A program made the translations under genes and the position numbers. Shown here in pieces: positions 16,909-23,897 of a DNA stretch of 41,863 nt (position 1 is its first letter; every line of letters begins with the position of its first letter). The notes below the pieces were generated by a model. It did no database searches. It saw only the letters and a program-made list of their open reading frames with translations, and was not told the origin of the DNA. Source of the DNA: Alloalcanivorax mobilis (lineage in GTDB: Bacteria; Pseudomonadota; Gammaproteobacteria; Pseudomonadales; Alcanivoracaceae); the NCBI RefSeq assembly GCF_002864685.1, contig NZ_NMQZ01000035.1:1-41863 (forward strand), given 5' to 3'.

Positions 16909-17919
16909 ATGAATGCATCGGAGCTGGCTCAAGCCCTGAAACAGGCCCATGTCTCCCACGCCTGCCAACGGCTGCAGGAAAAAAGCTATTGGCAAACGCA
17001 ACTGACCGACGGCGTCCACATCCTGGGTAAACAACCGCTGGGCGGCCTGGTGAACGCCGAGGTCATTGCCGGGGTGGTGGATGAGTGGCTGGCCAATCTG
17101 AACACCACCACGGCGCTGGAGCCGGTGATCATCGACGTCAGCGAGGCGGTGCTGCGCTGCGCCGAAGACGACGACACCCGCGTGGGCGAGTTGCTCAGTG
17201 AAGCGCATTTCGAGGCGCTTCTTGAGCAGGGTTTGCGCCTGCAAAAGCTCCGCGAGCGCGTCATTCATGCGTGCCTGAATCATCCCCTGGTCAGCGAAAT
17301 GGTCAGCGAGATGCTCTACACCGGCATCAAGAATTTTCTGCTTGAAGAAAACGCGCTGGCCAAACTGCCCGGCGTCAGCAGCATGATGAAACTGGGCCGC
17401 AAGAGCGTCGGCAAGGCGATGGGTGGGCTGGAGGAAAGCATCCGCGTCTATCTGCGCCACAATATCCGCGCCACGCTGAAGACCGGCGAACAATGGCTTA
17501 ACCGGCAGTTGACCAATGAACGCATCGCTGAATTGTCCCGCGATGGCTATCGGCGCCTGGCCACAATGCGTCCGGCGGACGCCATCAAACTGGCGCCAGC
17601 GGGCCTGGCCAAGGACATCACGCCGCACGCCTGCGCCATCGCCGACGAAGCCACGCATTTGCAATACAGCCGCCAGCTGGTGGCCGCCGGCATCCACGCC
17701 GCCGTGCAATCGCTGACACAATGGACATTGCCGGCGCTGCTCAAAGCCATGGGCACCACCAGCAAAGCGCGCATCAAGGTGCTCGCCCCGGCCCTGGCCA
17801 GCGGCGCCGCGCAACTCCACCAGCAAAACATCCTCGCCCCGCTGGTGGAGCAGGCGCTGGGTGATTTCTACGACAGCGACGCGTGCATGGGGGTGTTGGA
17901 AGGGGCGTTGGAAGGATAG
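16909..17919 (+). CDS. Conserved-looking protein of unknown function
   Basis: I cannot assign this 336-residue protein. It has no signal peptide or clear TM segment and is predicted almost all alpha-helical. A central segment (about 122-165) stands out: MVSEMLYTGIKNFLLEEN, then KLPGVSSMMKLGRKSVGKAMG, an amphipathic, Gly/Lys-rich stretch. C-terminal helices carry RQLVAAGIHAAVQSLTQWT. Acidic N-terminal and basic middle parts suggest a membrane-associated or protein-binding role, which is speculation. It is probably transcribed alone, after the glpE hairpin and before the repeat element of locus C, whose first base overlaps its stop. Confidence 0.7.
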   Translation: MNASELAQALKQAHVSHACQRLQEKSYWQTQLTDGVHILGKQPLGGLVNAEVIAGVVDEWLANLNTTTALEPVIIDVSEAVLRCAEDDDTRVGELLSEAHFEALLEQGLRLQKLRERVIHACLNHPLVSEMVSEMLYTGIKNFLLEENALAKLPGVSSMMKLGRKSVGKAMGGLEESIRVYLRHNIRATLKTGEQWLNRQLTNERIAELSRDGYRRLATMRPADAIKLAPAGLAKDITPHACAIADEATHLQYSRQLVAAGIHAAVQSLTQWTLPALLKAMGTTSKARIKVLAPALASGAAQLHQQNILAPLVEQALGDFYDSDACMGVLEGALEG

Positions 17920-18093
17920 GAACAGGGAACAGGCGCGGGCAAAGCCCCCGCGCCGCGACAAGCTACAAGCTACAAGCTACAAAAAAACATCAGACCTCGC
18001 GCTTTTCTGGCTTGTGGCTTGCGGCTTGTCGCTTGCAACTCGTCCCTTCGCAGAAGTCTCTCACCCGGCAAGGCTTTGCCTGGCCCCTGTTCC
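17919..18093. repeat. Nested inverted 7-bp repeat element, copy 2 (locus C)
   Basis: The outer arms are GGAACAG x2 (17919-17932) and CTGGCCC-CTGTTCC (18080-18093). The inner arms are CAAGCTA x3 (17959-17979) and four GGCTTGT-type heptamers (18009-18036), in inverse orientation. Extra GC-rich arms (GGGCAAAGCCC and GGCAAGGCTTTGCC) lie between. It occupies the gap between two convergent genes and repeats the plan of locus B, with a different central loop. Confidence 0.85.
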
Positions 18094-18117
18094 GCGGCCG
18101 AAGGCCGCGCCTACAAC
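18091..18117. repeat. REP-like palindrome at the 3' end of the PhoH-like gene
   Basis: The core GCGGCCGAAGGCCGC forms a tight hairpin with CTACAA on its flank. Read on the minus strand it follows the pattern TGTAGG-CGCGGCC-TTC-GGCCGCG, similar to the element at 23720-23745. It covers the stop codon of the PIN-PhoH gene (18111). Confidence 0.6.
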
Positions 18118-19559
18118 CACGTCTCCGCGTATTCCGCCAGCAACGAACGGGGCACGCCGTTAAGCTGCAGGGAACCTCCGTGCACGAATTGTTTGAAGCG
18201 TTCGGTCATGTAGGTGAGCCCCGAGCTGGTGGGTGACAGGTAAGGGGTATCGATCTGCGCCAGGTTGCCCAGGCAGACCACTTTGGAGCCCTCGCCCGCG
18301 CGGGTGATGATCGCTTTCATCTGGTGAGGCGTCAGGTTCTGGCTTTCGTCGATCAGAATGAGCGCATTCTGGAAGCTGCGTCCGCGCATGTAATTGAGCG
18401 CCTTGAACTGGATGTTGGCGCGCTCTTTCACATACTGGATGCTGCCGGCCGGGTTCTCGTCGTTCAGGTGCAGTGCTTCGATGTTGTCGTTGATGGCTCC
18501 CAGCCAGGGGTCCATCTTCTCTTCCTCGGTGCCCGGCAAAAAGCCGTGTTCCTCGGCCAGTGGCGGCGTCGAGCGGGTGGCGATGATCTTGTTGAAACGC
18601 TTTTGTTCCACGGTCATCTCAATGGCCGCCGCCAGCGCCAGAATGGTCTTGCCGGAACCCGCCGCGCCGGTCAGCGTGACCAGGTGAATGTCCGGATCAA
18701 GCAGCAATTGCAGCGCCATCGCCTGCTGCAGATTGAGCGGCTTGAGCCCCCACGCCTGCTGTTCCATCAACGACTCGCTCTTATGGTGACGCAGGGTCAC
18801 CACTCCTTCGCCGACCTCGACAATGCGCGCCACGAAACCGTGCTCATCGATAATGAACTGGTTCGGGTAGACCTCCTCGCCGAGTATTTCGCTGACCAGC
18901 AGTCCGTGCGAGAGACGGTGCAGAGTCTCGGCGCCGTGCTGTTCGGTTTCCACCTCGGTAACCCGGTCCCAGAACGAGCCCGGCACCTCGAAATAACCGC
19001 GCGTCAGTTGGCGGATGTCCGACACCAGCTGATCGTTGTGGTAATCCTCCGCGTCAATGCCACAAGCGCGCGCCTTAAGGCGCATGTTGATGTCCTTGGT
19101 GACCAGCACGTAACAGCCATCGGGGTCGGCCATCTTCATCGCCACCACATCGTTGATGATGCGGTTGTCGTTAAGATGCTCCGGCAGCGCCGCCGCCTGG
19201 CGGCTGGTCCGCGGCATCATCACCGTGAGCGAACCCTGGGTATGATTTTCACCCCGTTGAATGGGAATGCCCGCTTCCACCTCCGCCGGCGAGGCCTGCC
19301 CGAGAATGCCATCGATCTGGCGGATGGCGGCGCGGCAATCCGCGGCGGTGTGGGATTTTCCGGTCTTGAGACGATCCAGTTCCTCCAGCACGGTCATCGG
19401 AATGGTGATGCGATGCTCTTCAAAGTTGAGCAGCGAATTGGGATCGTGAATCAGCACGTTGGTGTCGAGAACGTAGGTCTTCGGCGAGGAGTCCGGTTTG
19501 CCCTGGTGGGAGGTTGAGGCTGCGGTTACGGTGTTGAAGCTGGCCGCGCGATCTTCCAT
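18111..19559 (-). CDS. PIN domain-PhoH ATPase fusion (PhoH2/YlaK-like)
   Basis: The 482-residue protein joins an N-terminal PIN nuclease domain (about 27-170) to a C-terminal PhoH helicase-like ATPase (about 265-480). The PIN domain starts YVLDTNVLIHDP with D32, continues VLEELDRLK and TKDINMRLKA, and has the acidic residues expected for metal binding. The PhoH part has Walker A GAAGSGKT (near 296-303) and Walker B ALILIDESQNLTP (near 398-410). PIN-PhoH proteins are known as sequence-specific RNA helicase/RNases, some in toxin-antitoxin loci. No antitoxin gene is seen next to it here. It starts at 19559, divergent from the ICMT-like gene. Confidence 0.93.
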   Translation of the reverse strand: MEDRAASFNTVTAASTSHQGKPDSSPKTYVLDTNVLIHDPNSLLNFEEHRITIPMTVLEELDRLKTGKSHTAADCRAAIRQIDGILGQASPAEVEAGIPIQRGENHTQGSLTVMMPRTSRQAAALPEHLNDNRIINDVVAMKMADPDGCYVLVTKDINMRLKARACGIDAEDYHNDQLVSDIRQLTRGYFEVPGSFWDRVTEVETEQHGAETLHRLSHGLLVSEILGEEVYPNQFIIDEHGFVARIVEVGEGVVTLRHHKSESLMEQQAWGLKPLNLQQAMALQLLLDPDIHLVTLTGAAGSGKTILALAAAIEMTVEQKRFNKIIATRSTPPLAEEHGFLPGTEEEKMDPWLGAINDNIEALHLNDENPAGSIQYVKERANIQFKALNYMRGRSFQNALILIDESQNLTPHQMKAIITRAGEGSKVVCLGNLAQIDTPYLSPTSSGLTYMTERFKQFVHGGSLQLNGVPRSLLAEYAETWL

Positions 19560-19596
19560 GCGTGTCCCCTAACGTTATTGGCGTTGATGGCACATG

Positions 19597-19633
19597 GGCG
19601 GCGGAAATGCGAGAGCGATGCTTATCCGCCGCC
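19597..19633. promoter_or_regulatory. Inverted repeat in the phoH-like / ICMT divergent region
   Basis: GGCGGCGGA (19597-19605) and TCCGCCGCC (19625-19633) form a 9-bp stem with a 19-nt loop, about 38 nt upstream of the PIN-PhoH start. A second small palindrome (TCCCGC/GCGGGA) is at 19694-19709. A 5'UTR hairpin or operator is possible; there is no direct evidence. Confidence 0.3.
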
Positions 19634-19754
19634 GTTGTTTACTGCTTACCGGCGGTGTGCTGGTACAGCTTTCAGCTTTAGGATCGCGATCACTCCCGCA
19701 AGGGCGGGATGTGAATTACCATAACCCAGCTTTTTTCCACTGACAACGAGAGAC

Positions 19755-20237
19755 ATGCGCATGGCCCAGGAAGAAGTGCCACCACCGCATCCGGACGTCC
19801 GTATTCCCCCGCCGCTGTTGCACCTGGGCGGCATCCTGGTCGGCTATGGCGTGGATCAGGCACTGCATTGGCAACTGCCCCGCTTTCCCGGTGATCGGAT
19901 TCTGGCGCTGGTGCTGGCCGGCTTCGCGGTGTTGCTGCTGGCGGCCGCGCTGCTGGAGTTCATCCGCCACCGCACCACCCTGATGCCCCACCGCGCCGCC
20001 CGCACGCTGATTACCCACGGTGTGTTCCGGCTCACTCGCAACCCCATCTACCTGGCCTTCGCGCTGCTCAACCTGGCCTGCGCGCTGACGCTGGCCAGCC
20101 CGGGCATGCTGATCATGCTGGTGGCGGTGATCTGGGTCATGCAAACCCACGTGATCGCCGCGGAAGAGCAGTTTCATCAGCAACGCTTCGGGGCGGATTG
20201 GCAGCGTTACCGTCAGAAAGTGCGGCGCTGGATTTAG
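19755..20237 (+). CDS. Isoprenylcysteine carboxyl methyltransferase (ICMT/PEMT-like) membrane protein
   Basis: A 160-residue membrane protein with about four TM segments. The ICMT/NnrU-like signature is clear: LITHGVFRLTRNPIYLAFALL, then a TM helix, then THVIAAEEQFHQQRFGADWQRYRQKVRRWI. These form the SAM- and substrate-binding region of the family. The bacterial substrate is unknown, possibly a lipid or other small membrane molecule. ATG codons at 19755 and 19761 are both possible; GAGAGA precedes the first. Its last 101 bases overlap the 3' end of the opposite-strand YiiX-like gene. Confidence 0.85.
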   Translation: MRMAQEEVPPPHPDVRIPPPLLHLGGILVGYGVDQALHWQLPRFPGDRILALVLAGFAVLLLAAALLEFIRHRTTLMPHRAARTLITHGVFRLTRNPIYLAFALLNLACALTLASPGMLIMLVAVIWVMQTHVIAAEEQFHQQRFGADWQRYRQKVRRWI

Positions 20238-20823
20238 CCTTCAGTAATTGTGGGGCGGACAGGCCGCCACCGAGCAAGCGCAGCCCGGGGCAATCGAAGT
20301 CACCCGGTACGAAACCGCTGACCCGGGCATCGCGGGGCAACCAGCCCAGCCGGCGGTAGCATTCGGCGACCAGCTCCGAACAGAACCAGCCGCGCCGATC
20401 CGGAGCGCGGGTAAAACCACTCAATAAATCGCGGACGTTGCACAACACAAAATTTTTGTACGGCCGGTGCAGCAACCGGGTCACCAGCCGCGCCACCAAA
20501 CGCCGCTGCGCCGGCCGAAGGGGAGGCCCCTGCCAACGACGCACCGCCACTTCGCCGGGGTAGTCTTGCAGCTTGCGGCTTAGTGGCACCAGCGCGACGC
20601 CGGCCACCGGCCGGCCCAGGTGAAGATCGGCGGATTCGCTCAAACCGGTGGATTCCAGCACCAGCGGTTCCACCACCCCCGGCAGACGCACCACCATACC
20701 GATGTGGCTCCAGCGGCTGCCGGTGAACAGGCGGATCACCGCACTGGTGACGCCCCTGCCCGCGAACAGCAGCAGATCACCGGTATCCAGGCAAGCAAAC
20801 GGGCAAGCGGATTGTGGCGTCAC
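20137..20823 (-). CDS. YiiX-like permuted papain-type (NlpC/P60, LRAT-like) hydrolase
   Basis: The 228-residue protein matches the YiiX/YebB-like group of circularly permuted papain-fold enzymes. The motifs are LDTGDLLLFAGRG at 12-24, the catalytic His in RWSHIGMVV (H40), and the catalytic Cys in GWFCSELVAECYRRLG (C148). Such enzymes cleave amide or ester bonds in peptidoglycan or lipids; the substrate here is unknown. No signal peptide is seen. Residues after about 195 (KSSAALSDGN onwards) are encoded antisense to the ICMT-like gene. They look low in complexity, so this tail may be a recent read-through extension. Confidence 0.8.
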   Translation of the reverse strand: MTPQSACPFACLDTGDLLLFAGRGVTSAVIRLFTGSRWSHIGMVVRLPGVVEPLVLESTGLSESADLHLGRPVAGVALVPLSRKLQDYPGEVAVRRWQGPPLRPAQRRLVARLVTRLLHRPYKNFVLCNVRDLLSGFTRAPDRRGWFCSELVAECYRRLGWLPRDARVSGFVPGDFDCPGLRLLGGGLSAPQLLKAKSSAALSDGNAANPPRSVADETALPRRSRGFA

Positions 20824-21003
20824 GGCGGATCAGTCCTGGCCTACACACAGGCTCAGCGTGGTCCAGGCCCGTGACAACACGCTGACCGTTTGATCACGCT
20901 TGAATGACACGCCCGGTGCCTTCTGTCACAAAATCGTTACCGGCGCGCGCTACACTTCCGCGCCACCGCCCCGGCCCTGCGACCCAGCGTGGACAGGCTT
21001 TCA

Positions 21004-22062
21004 ATGCAAGACACGGACACGGCTCTGCGCCGGCATCTGCCCGAACAAATCCAGCTCGACACCCTGCTCCACCAGGGCGCGCGGCATTTGCGCGTCAGCC
21101 AGGTATTGCACGTTGCGCAGGGCGCGCTGTCGTTGCCGGTGACCGTGATCGAAATGGGCAGCCGCTCGCCGGGCGCCCCGGTGATCGGCTTTTTCGCCGG
21201 CGTGCACGGCGTCGAACGGATCGGCACCCAGGTGATCCTGTCCTGGTTGCACAGCCTGATTCACCGGCTGCAATGGGACGACCAGCTGGTCCGGCGGCTG
21301 GAACGGGTGCGGCTGGTGTTCATGCCGATGGTCAACCCGGCCGGCCTGTGGCGGCGCACCCGCGCCAACCCCAATGGCGTCGACCTGATGCGCAACGCGC
21401 CGGTGCAGGCGGATGGCAAGGTCTCGTTTTTAGTCGGCGGCCACCGCATCAGCCGCCATCTGCCCTGGTACCGGGGGCGCGCCGGTGAACCGATGCAAGC
21501 GGAGGCCCAGGCCCTGGTCGAGGTAGTGCGCGACAAGCTGCTCAGCGCGCCGGTGGCGCTCAGCGTGGACTGCCACAGTGGCTTTGGCCGCCGTGACCGG
21601 CTCTGGTGTTGTTACGCGCGCAGCCATCAGCCGATCGATCATCTCGCCGAGGTGTTTCGCCTTAAGCAGGTGTTCGAACAGACCTACCCGCACCACCATC
21701 CCTATCTGATCGAGCCGCAATCGGTGAACTACACCACCCACGGCGACCTCTGGGATTACCTCTACGACGAGGCCCGCGCCCGACACCCGCAACGTCTGTT
21801 CCTGCCCTTCACCCTGGAAATGGGCTCCTGGCTGTGGGTGCGCAAAAACCCCCGCCAGATGTTCGACTTCTTCGGTTATTTCAATCCCATCATCGACCAC
21901 CGCCAGCAACGGGTGCTGCGCCAGCATCTGCCACTGTTCGAGTTTCTGCTGGCACTCACCGCCAACGCCGGCAACTGGCTGCCGACGGGCGAACGGCGAC
22001 AGGCGCTGCAGCGCGACGCCGTGCGGCACTGGTTCAAGGGGACCGGCCCGGCCGTGCCCTGA
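21004..22062 (+). CDS. M14 family zinc carboxypeptidase-like protein
   Basis: The 352-residue protein fits the M14 / succinylglutamate-desuccinylase-like fold. Zinc ligands are visible: GVHGVE (H68, E71) and DCHSG (H191). The substrate-binding segment NPAGLWRRTRANPNGVDLMRN and the catalytic Glu in FTLEMGSW (E272) are present. No signal peptide is seen, so it is probably cytoplasmic. Substrates of this subgroup (peptides, murein peptides or N-acyl amino acids) cannot be told from sequence alone. The ATG at 21004 has AGG about 9 nt upstream; a GTG at 20989 is also in frame. It is divergent from the YiiX-like gene, with 180 nt between. Confidence 0.85.
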   Translation: MQDTDTALRRHLPEQIQLDTLLHQGARHLRVSQVLHVAQGALSLPVTVIEMGSRSPGAPVIGFFAGVHGVERIGTQVILSWLHSLIHRLQWDDQLVRRLERVRLVFMPMVNPAGLWRRTRANPNGVDLMRNAPVQADGKVSFLVGGHRISRHLPWYRGRAGEPMQAEAQALVEVVRDKLLSAPVALSVDCHSGFGRRDRLWCCYARSHQPIDHLAEVFRLKQVFEQTYPHHHPYLIEPQSVNYTTHGDLWDYLYDEARARHPQRLFLPFTLEMGSWLWVRKNPRQMFDFFGYFNPIIDHRQQRVLRQHLPLFEFLLALTANAGNWLPTGERRQALQRDAVRHWFKGTGPAVP

Positions 22063-22141
22063 GCCTGGGCGCCGTGCACCAGACTGGTGGCCCCGCTCTT
22101 GCATCTCTACACTGCGGTAACGGATATGAGGACCTGCCATC

Positions 22142-22612
22142 ATGAAAAAATATGCTTTGATTTCTCTCGCTCTGCTGAGCGGTTGCAGTGTTATGCAGTA
22201 CCAGCCCCCCGCCGGGGGCGACACCGCCACCGTCACCTTCACCAGTAACAATCTTGCCGCCCAGCCAATGGTCTGTGTGCCCGGTGCCGGTTTCCGCGCC
22301 ACCGACACCGCGCTGTCGCAAAAACCGTTCGACAGCAAAGCGTTCGATGAGGTGATCAAGACCATGAATAAAGCGGGTGAGGTGACCACCACGGTGGCCG
22401 CCAGCCCCAACACCCGGGTCGGCGTGGTGCTCAATAAACGCCAGGGCAACATGGGTCGGGACCGCTGTAAGGTCGCCGCTCAGTTCAGCACCGAAGCCGG
22501 TGGCAACTACCGGGTCAACTTCACCCGCAACAATGATCAGTGTGGCCTGGAGGTGCGCGGCGAAGACGGCTCCCGCGCCGACGCGGTGCCGGTGGACTGG
22601 GACTGCCACTGA
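22142..22612 (+). CDS. Small Cys-rich lipoprotein of unknown function
   Basis: A 156-residue protein with a lipoprotein signal (MKKYALISLALLSGC, lipidated C15). The mature part has four more cysteines (MVCV, DRCKVA, DQCGLE and DWDCH), enough for two disulfide bonds. Predicted beta-rich segments such as TATVTFTSNN and NYRVNFTRNN flank a helical middle (FDSKAFDEVIKTMNKAG). I do not recognise the family. GAGG about 11 nt upstream supports the start. A -10-like TACACT precedes it, and a good terminator follows at 22710. Confidence 0.75.
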   Translation: MKKYALISLALLSGCSVMQYQPPAGGDTATVTFTSNNLAAQPMVCVPGAGFRATDTALSQKPFDSKAFDEVIKTMNKAGEVTTTVAASPNTRVGVVLNKRQGNMGRDRCKVAAQFSTEAGGNYRVNFTRNNDQCGLEVRGEDGSRADAVPVDWDCH

Positions 22613-22627
22613 TTCGAGCCCCATTTC

Positions 22628-22640
22628 GGTGCGCCGCACC
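22628..22640. promoter_or_regulatory. GGTGC/GCACC palindrome upstream of the sigma54-like promoter
   Basis: GGTGCGCCGCACC is a 13-bp palindrome centred about 117 bp upstream of the -12 element of the promoter at 22737-22753. NtrC sites use GCACC and GGTGC half-sites, but in the opposite order and with wider spacing. It could instead be a hairpin just after the lipoprotein gene. Activator binding is speculative. Confidence 0.25.
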
Positions 22641-22709
22641 ACATCGGCGCACCGGCCCTCCCGATTTTACCCTTCTTTTGCGTTTCCCTTCCCCGCCCTC
22701 CTCCCTCAG

Positions 22710-22731
22710 GCCCCGAAATATCGGGGCTTTA
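22710..22731 (+). terminator. Intrinsic terminator after the lipoprotein gene
   Basis: GCCCCGA (22710-22716) pairs with TCGGGGC (22721-22727) around an AATA loop, followed by TTTA. This is a compact rho-independent terminator about 98 nt after the lipoprotein stop. Confidence 0.65.
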
Positions 22732-22736
22732 TGAAA

Positions 22737-22753
22737 TTGGCACGCTCCCTGCT
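22737..22753 (+). promoter_or_regulatory. Sigma54-like (-24/-12) promoter for the TorF-type porin
   Basis: TTGGCACG-CTCC-CTGCT matches the RpoN consensus (TTGGCACG-N4-TTGCT) except for one base. The invariant GG (22739-22740) and GC (22751-22752) are exactly 10 nt apart. It lies about 80 nt upstream of the porin ATG and just after a terminator, the right place for its promoter. It would need an enhancer-binding activator. Confidence 0.6.
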
Positions 22754-22834
22754 TTATACCGTCACAGCCTCCCCGGCCAGTGCGCCAGGAGCGCACAACA
22801 AAGCACAACTTGCCATTTGCAAAGAGGGTTGCAC

Positions 22835-23518
22835 ATGAAAAAAGTACTGGGATTGAAACACGCCGTTATCGCCGCCGCCGTCGCCGCCTCCGTGGCGCCC
22901 GCGCTGGCTTCCGCGGAAATCAGTGGCAGCCTGGGGATGTCCAGCCAATACCTGTGGCGTGGTCAGTCCCTGTTTCAGGGCGGCACCATCTTCGGCAGCC
23001 TGGACTACGCCCACGCCAGCGGTCTTTACGCCGGCGCCTGGACCAGCTCCGAAAACGACAAAACCGAATACGACCTGTACGCCGGTTTCGGTGGCGAGAC
23101 CGATGGCGGTTTCAGCTACGACATCAGCTACATCGACTACAACTACTCCGGCCCCGGCAACGCCGCGTGTGGCGGTAACGACGAAGACGATTGCGACTTC
23201 GGTGAAGTTCACCTTGGCGCGGGCTACGCCGGCTTCGGCGCCGACGCCTACATCGGCGTGGGCGACTACGGCCACGGCGCCGCGCAGTCCGACAACAAGG
23301 ACAACTACTACGCGCTGAGCTACACCTACGACAAGATCACCGGTGCAGTGGGCTACTACGACTTCGACGATACGTCGCTGCAGTACACCCACGTTGATCT
23401 CAGCTACGCGCTCACCGATCAGTTCGCGTTCGGCATCTCCAAGATCGTCGATCAGGACACCGATGACACCTACGAAGACGACCTGCAGTTCGTCGTCAGC
23501 TACACCTTCAACCTGTAA
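22835..23518 (+). CDS. TorF family putative outer-membrane porin
   Basis: The 227-residue protein has a signal peptide (about 1-26, cleavage near ALASA) and a small beta-barrel with alternating aromatic residues, ending in the C-terminal phenylalanine region YTFNL. The family opening, SGSLGMSSQYLWRGQSLFQGG, fits the TorF/gcw_chp group. An acidic loop with a Cys pair (ACGGNDEDDCD) is probably extracellular. Such proteins are presumed porins of unknown substrate. The ATG at 22835 has GAGGG upstream. A sigma54-like promoter precedes it, pointing to nitrogen or other RpoN-type control. Confidence 0.87.
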   Translation: MKKVLGLKHAVIAAAVAASVAPALASAEISGSLGMSSQYLWRGQSLFQGGTIFGSLDYAHASGLYAGAWTSSENDKTEYDLYAGFGGETDGGFSYDISYIDYNYSGPGNAACGGNDEDDCDFGEVHLGAGYAGFGADAYIGVGDYGHGAAQSDNKDNYYALSYTYDKITGAVGYYDFDDTSLQYTHVDLSYALTDQFAFGISKIVDQDTDDTYEDDLQFVVSYTFNL

Positions 23519-23537
23519 CACCCTATACGCTGATTCA

Positions 23538-23557
23538 GGGCGGAGCCCGCTCCGCCC
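23538..23557 (+). terminator. Hairpin after the TorF-type porin
   Basis: GGGCGGAG and CTCCGCCC form a perfect 8-bp stem with a 4-nt loop, 19 nt after the stop codon. The following bases (GACCCTTTC) are only weakly U-rich. Confidence 0.55.
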
Positions 23558-23719
23558 GACCCTTTCGCACCGTGGGGCCCTCCCTGGTCCTCGCTGGAAA
23601 ACGCAAGCAGGCTCCGCGGTGCTTTTTAACTTTCCCTCGTCACCCGGCAACGCCTTCCATGGTTGTTCGCGAAATAGCGGAAACCGAGCCGAAGACGAGG
23701 CTGATCCGACAGAGCCCTC

Positions 23720-23860
23720 TTCGCGGTCAAGGACCGCTCCCACATTAAAATCAAAACCGTTGGCCTCGGGTTTTGACCTTGCGTGTTGCGCGCAGCGCAA
23801 AGCGTGTTGCGTGCCAGCGCCTTTAACAACGCCGCTGTGGGAGCGATCCTTAATCACGAA
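23720..23860. repeat. Inverted pair of REP-like elements flanking a 7-bp array (locus F)
   Basis: Unit 1 (23720-23745) has the core GCGGTCAAGGACCGC followed by TCCCACA. Unit 2 (23836-23860) is the inverse, TGTGGGAGCGATCC then TTAATCACGAA. It matches unit 1 at 21 of 25 positions, and all four differences are transitions. Between them, 23781-23815 holds five heptamers (GCGTGTT, GCGCGCA, GCGCAAA, GCGTGTT, GCGTGCC). The layout recalls BIME-type pairs of REP sequences. Confidence 0.75.
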
Positions 23861-23897
23861 CCGGCGCAGCCGGACAACCCTTCAGCGCCCGCCCCGC

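Larger units (their letters stand above)
23519..23897. other. 379-bp convergent gap with terminator, REP-like pair and 7-bp array
   Basis: No gene is apparent. In order the gap holds a hairpin (23538-23557), about 160 nt without recognised structure, a REP-like palindrome (23720-23745), an array of GCGTGTT-type heptamers (23781-23815) and a second REP-like unit in inverse orientation (23836-23860). It separates the porin from the oppositely oriented EEP gene. Confidence 0.8.

Noticed and set aside
16747-17961. Minus-strand frame opposite the unassigned helical protein
   Set aside because: The plus-strand product has balanced composition and plausible helices. The antisense one is Gly/Gln/His-rich with no domain.
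18111-19559. PIN-PhoH gene as part of a toxin-antitoxin module
   Set aside because: Some PIN-PhoH genes pair with a small antitoxin, but no small upstream gene is seen here. The upstream region is a divergent promoter region.
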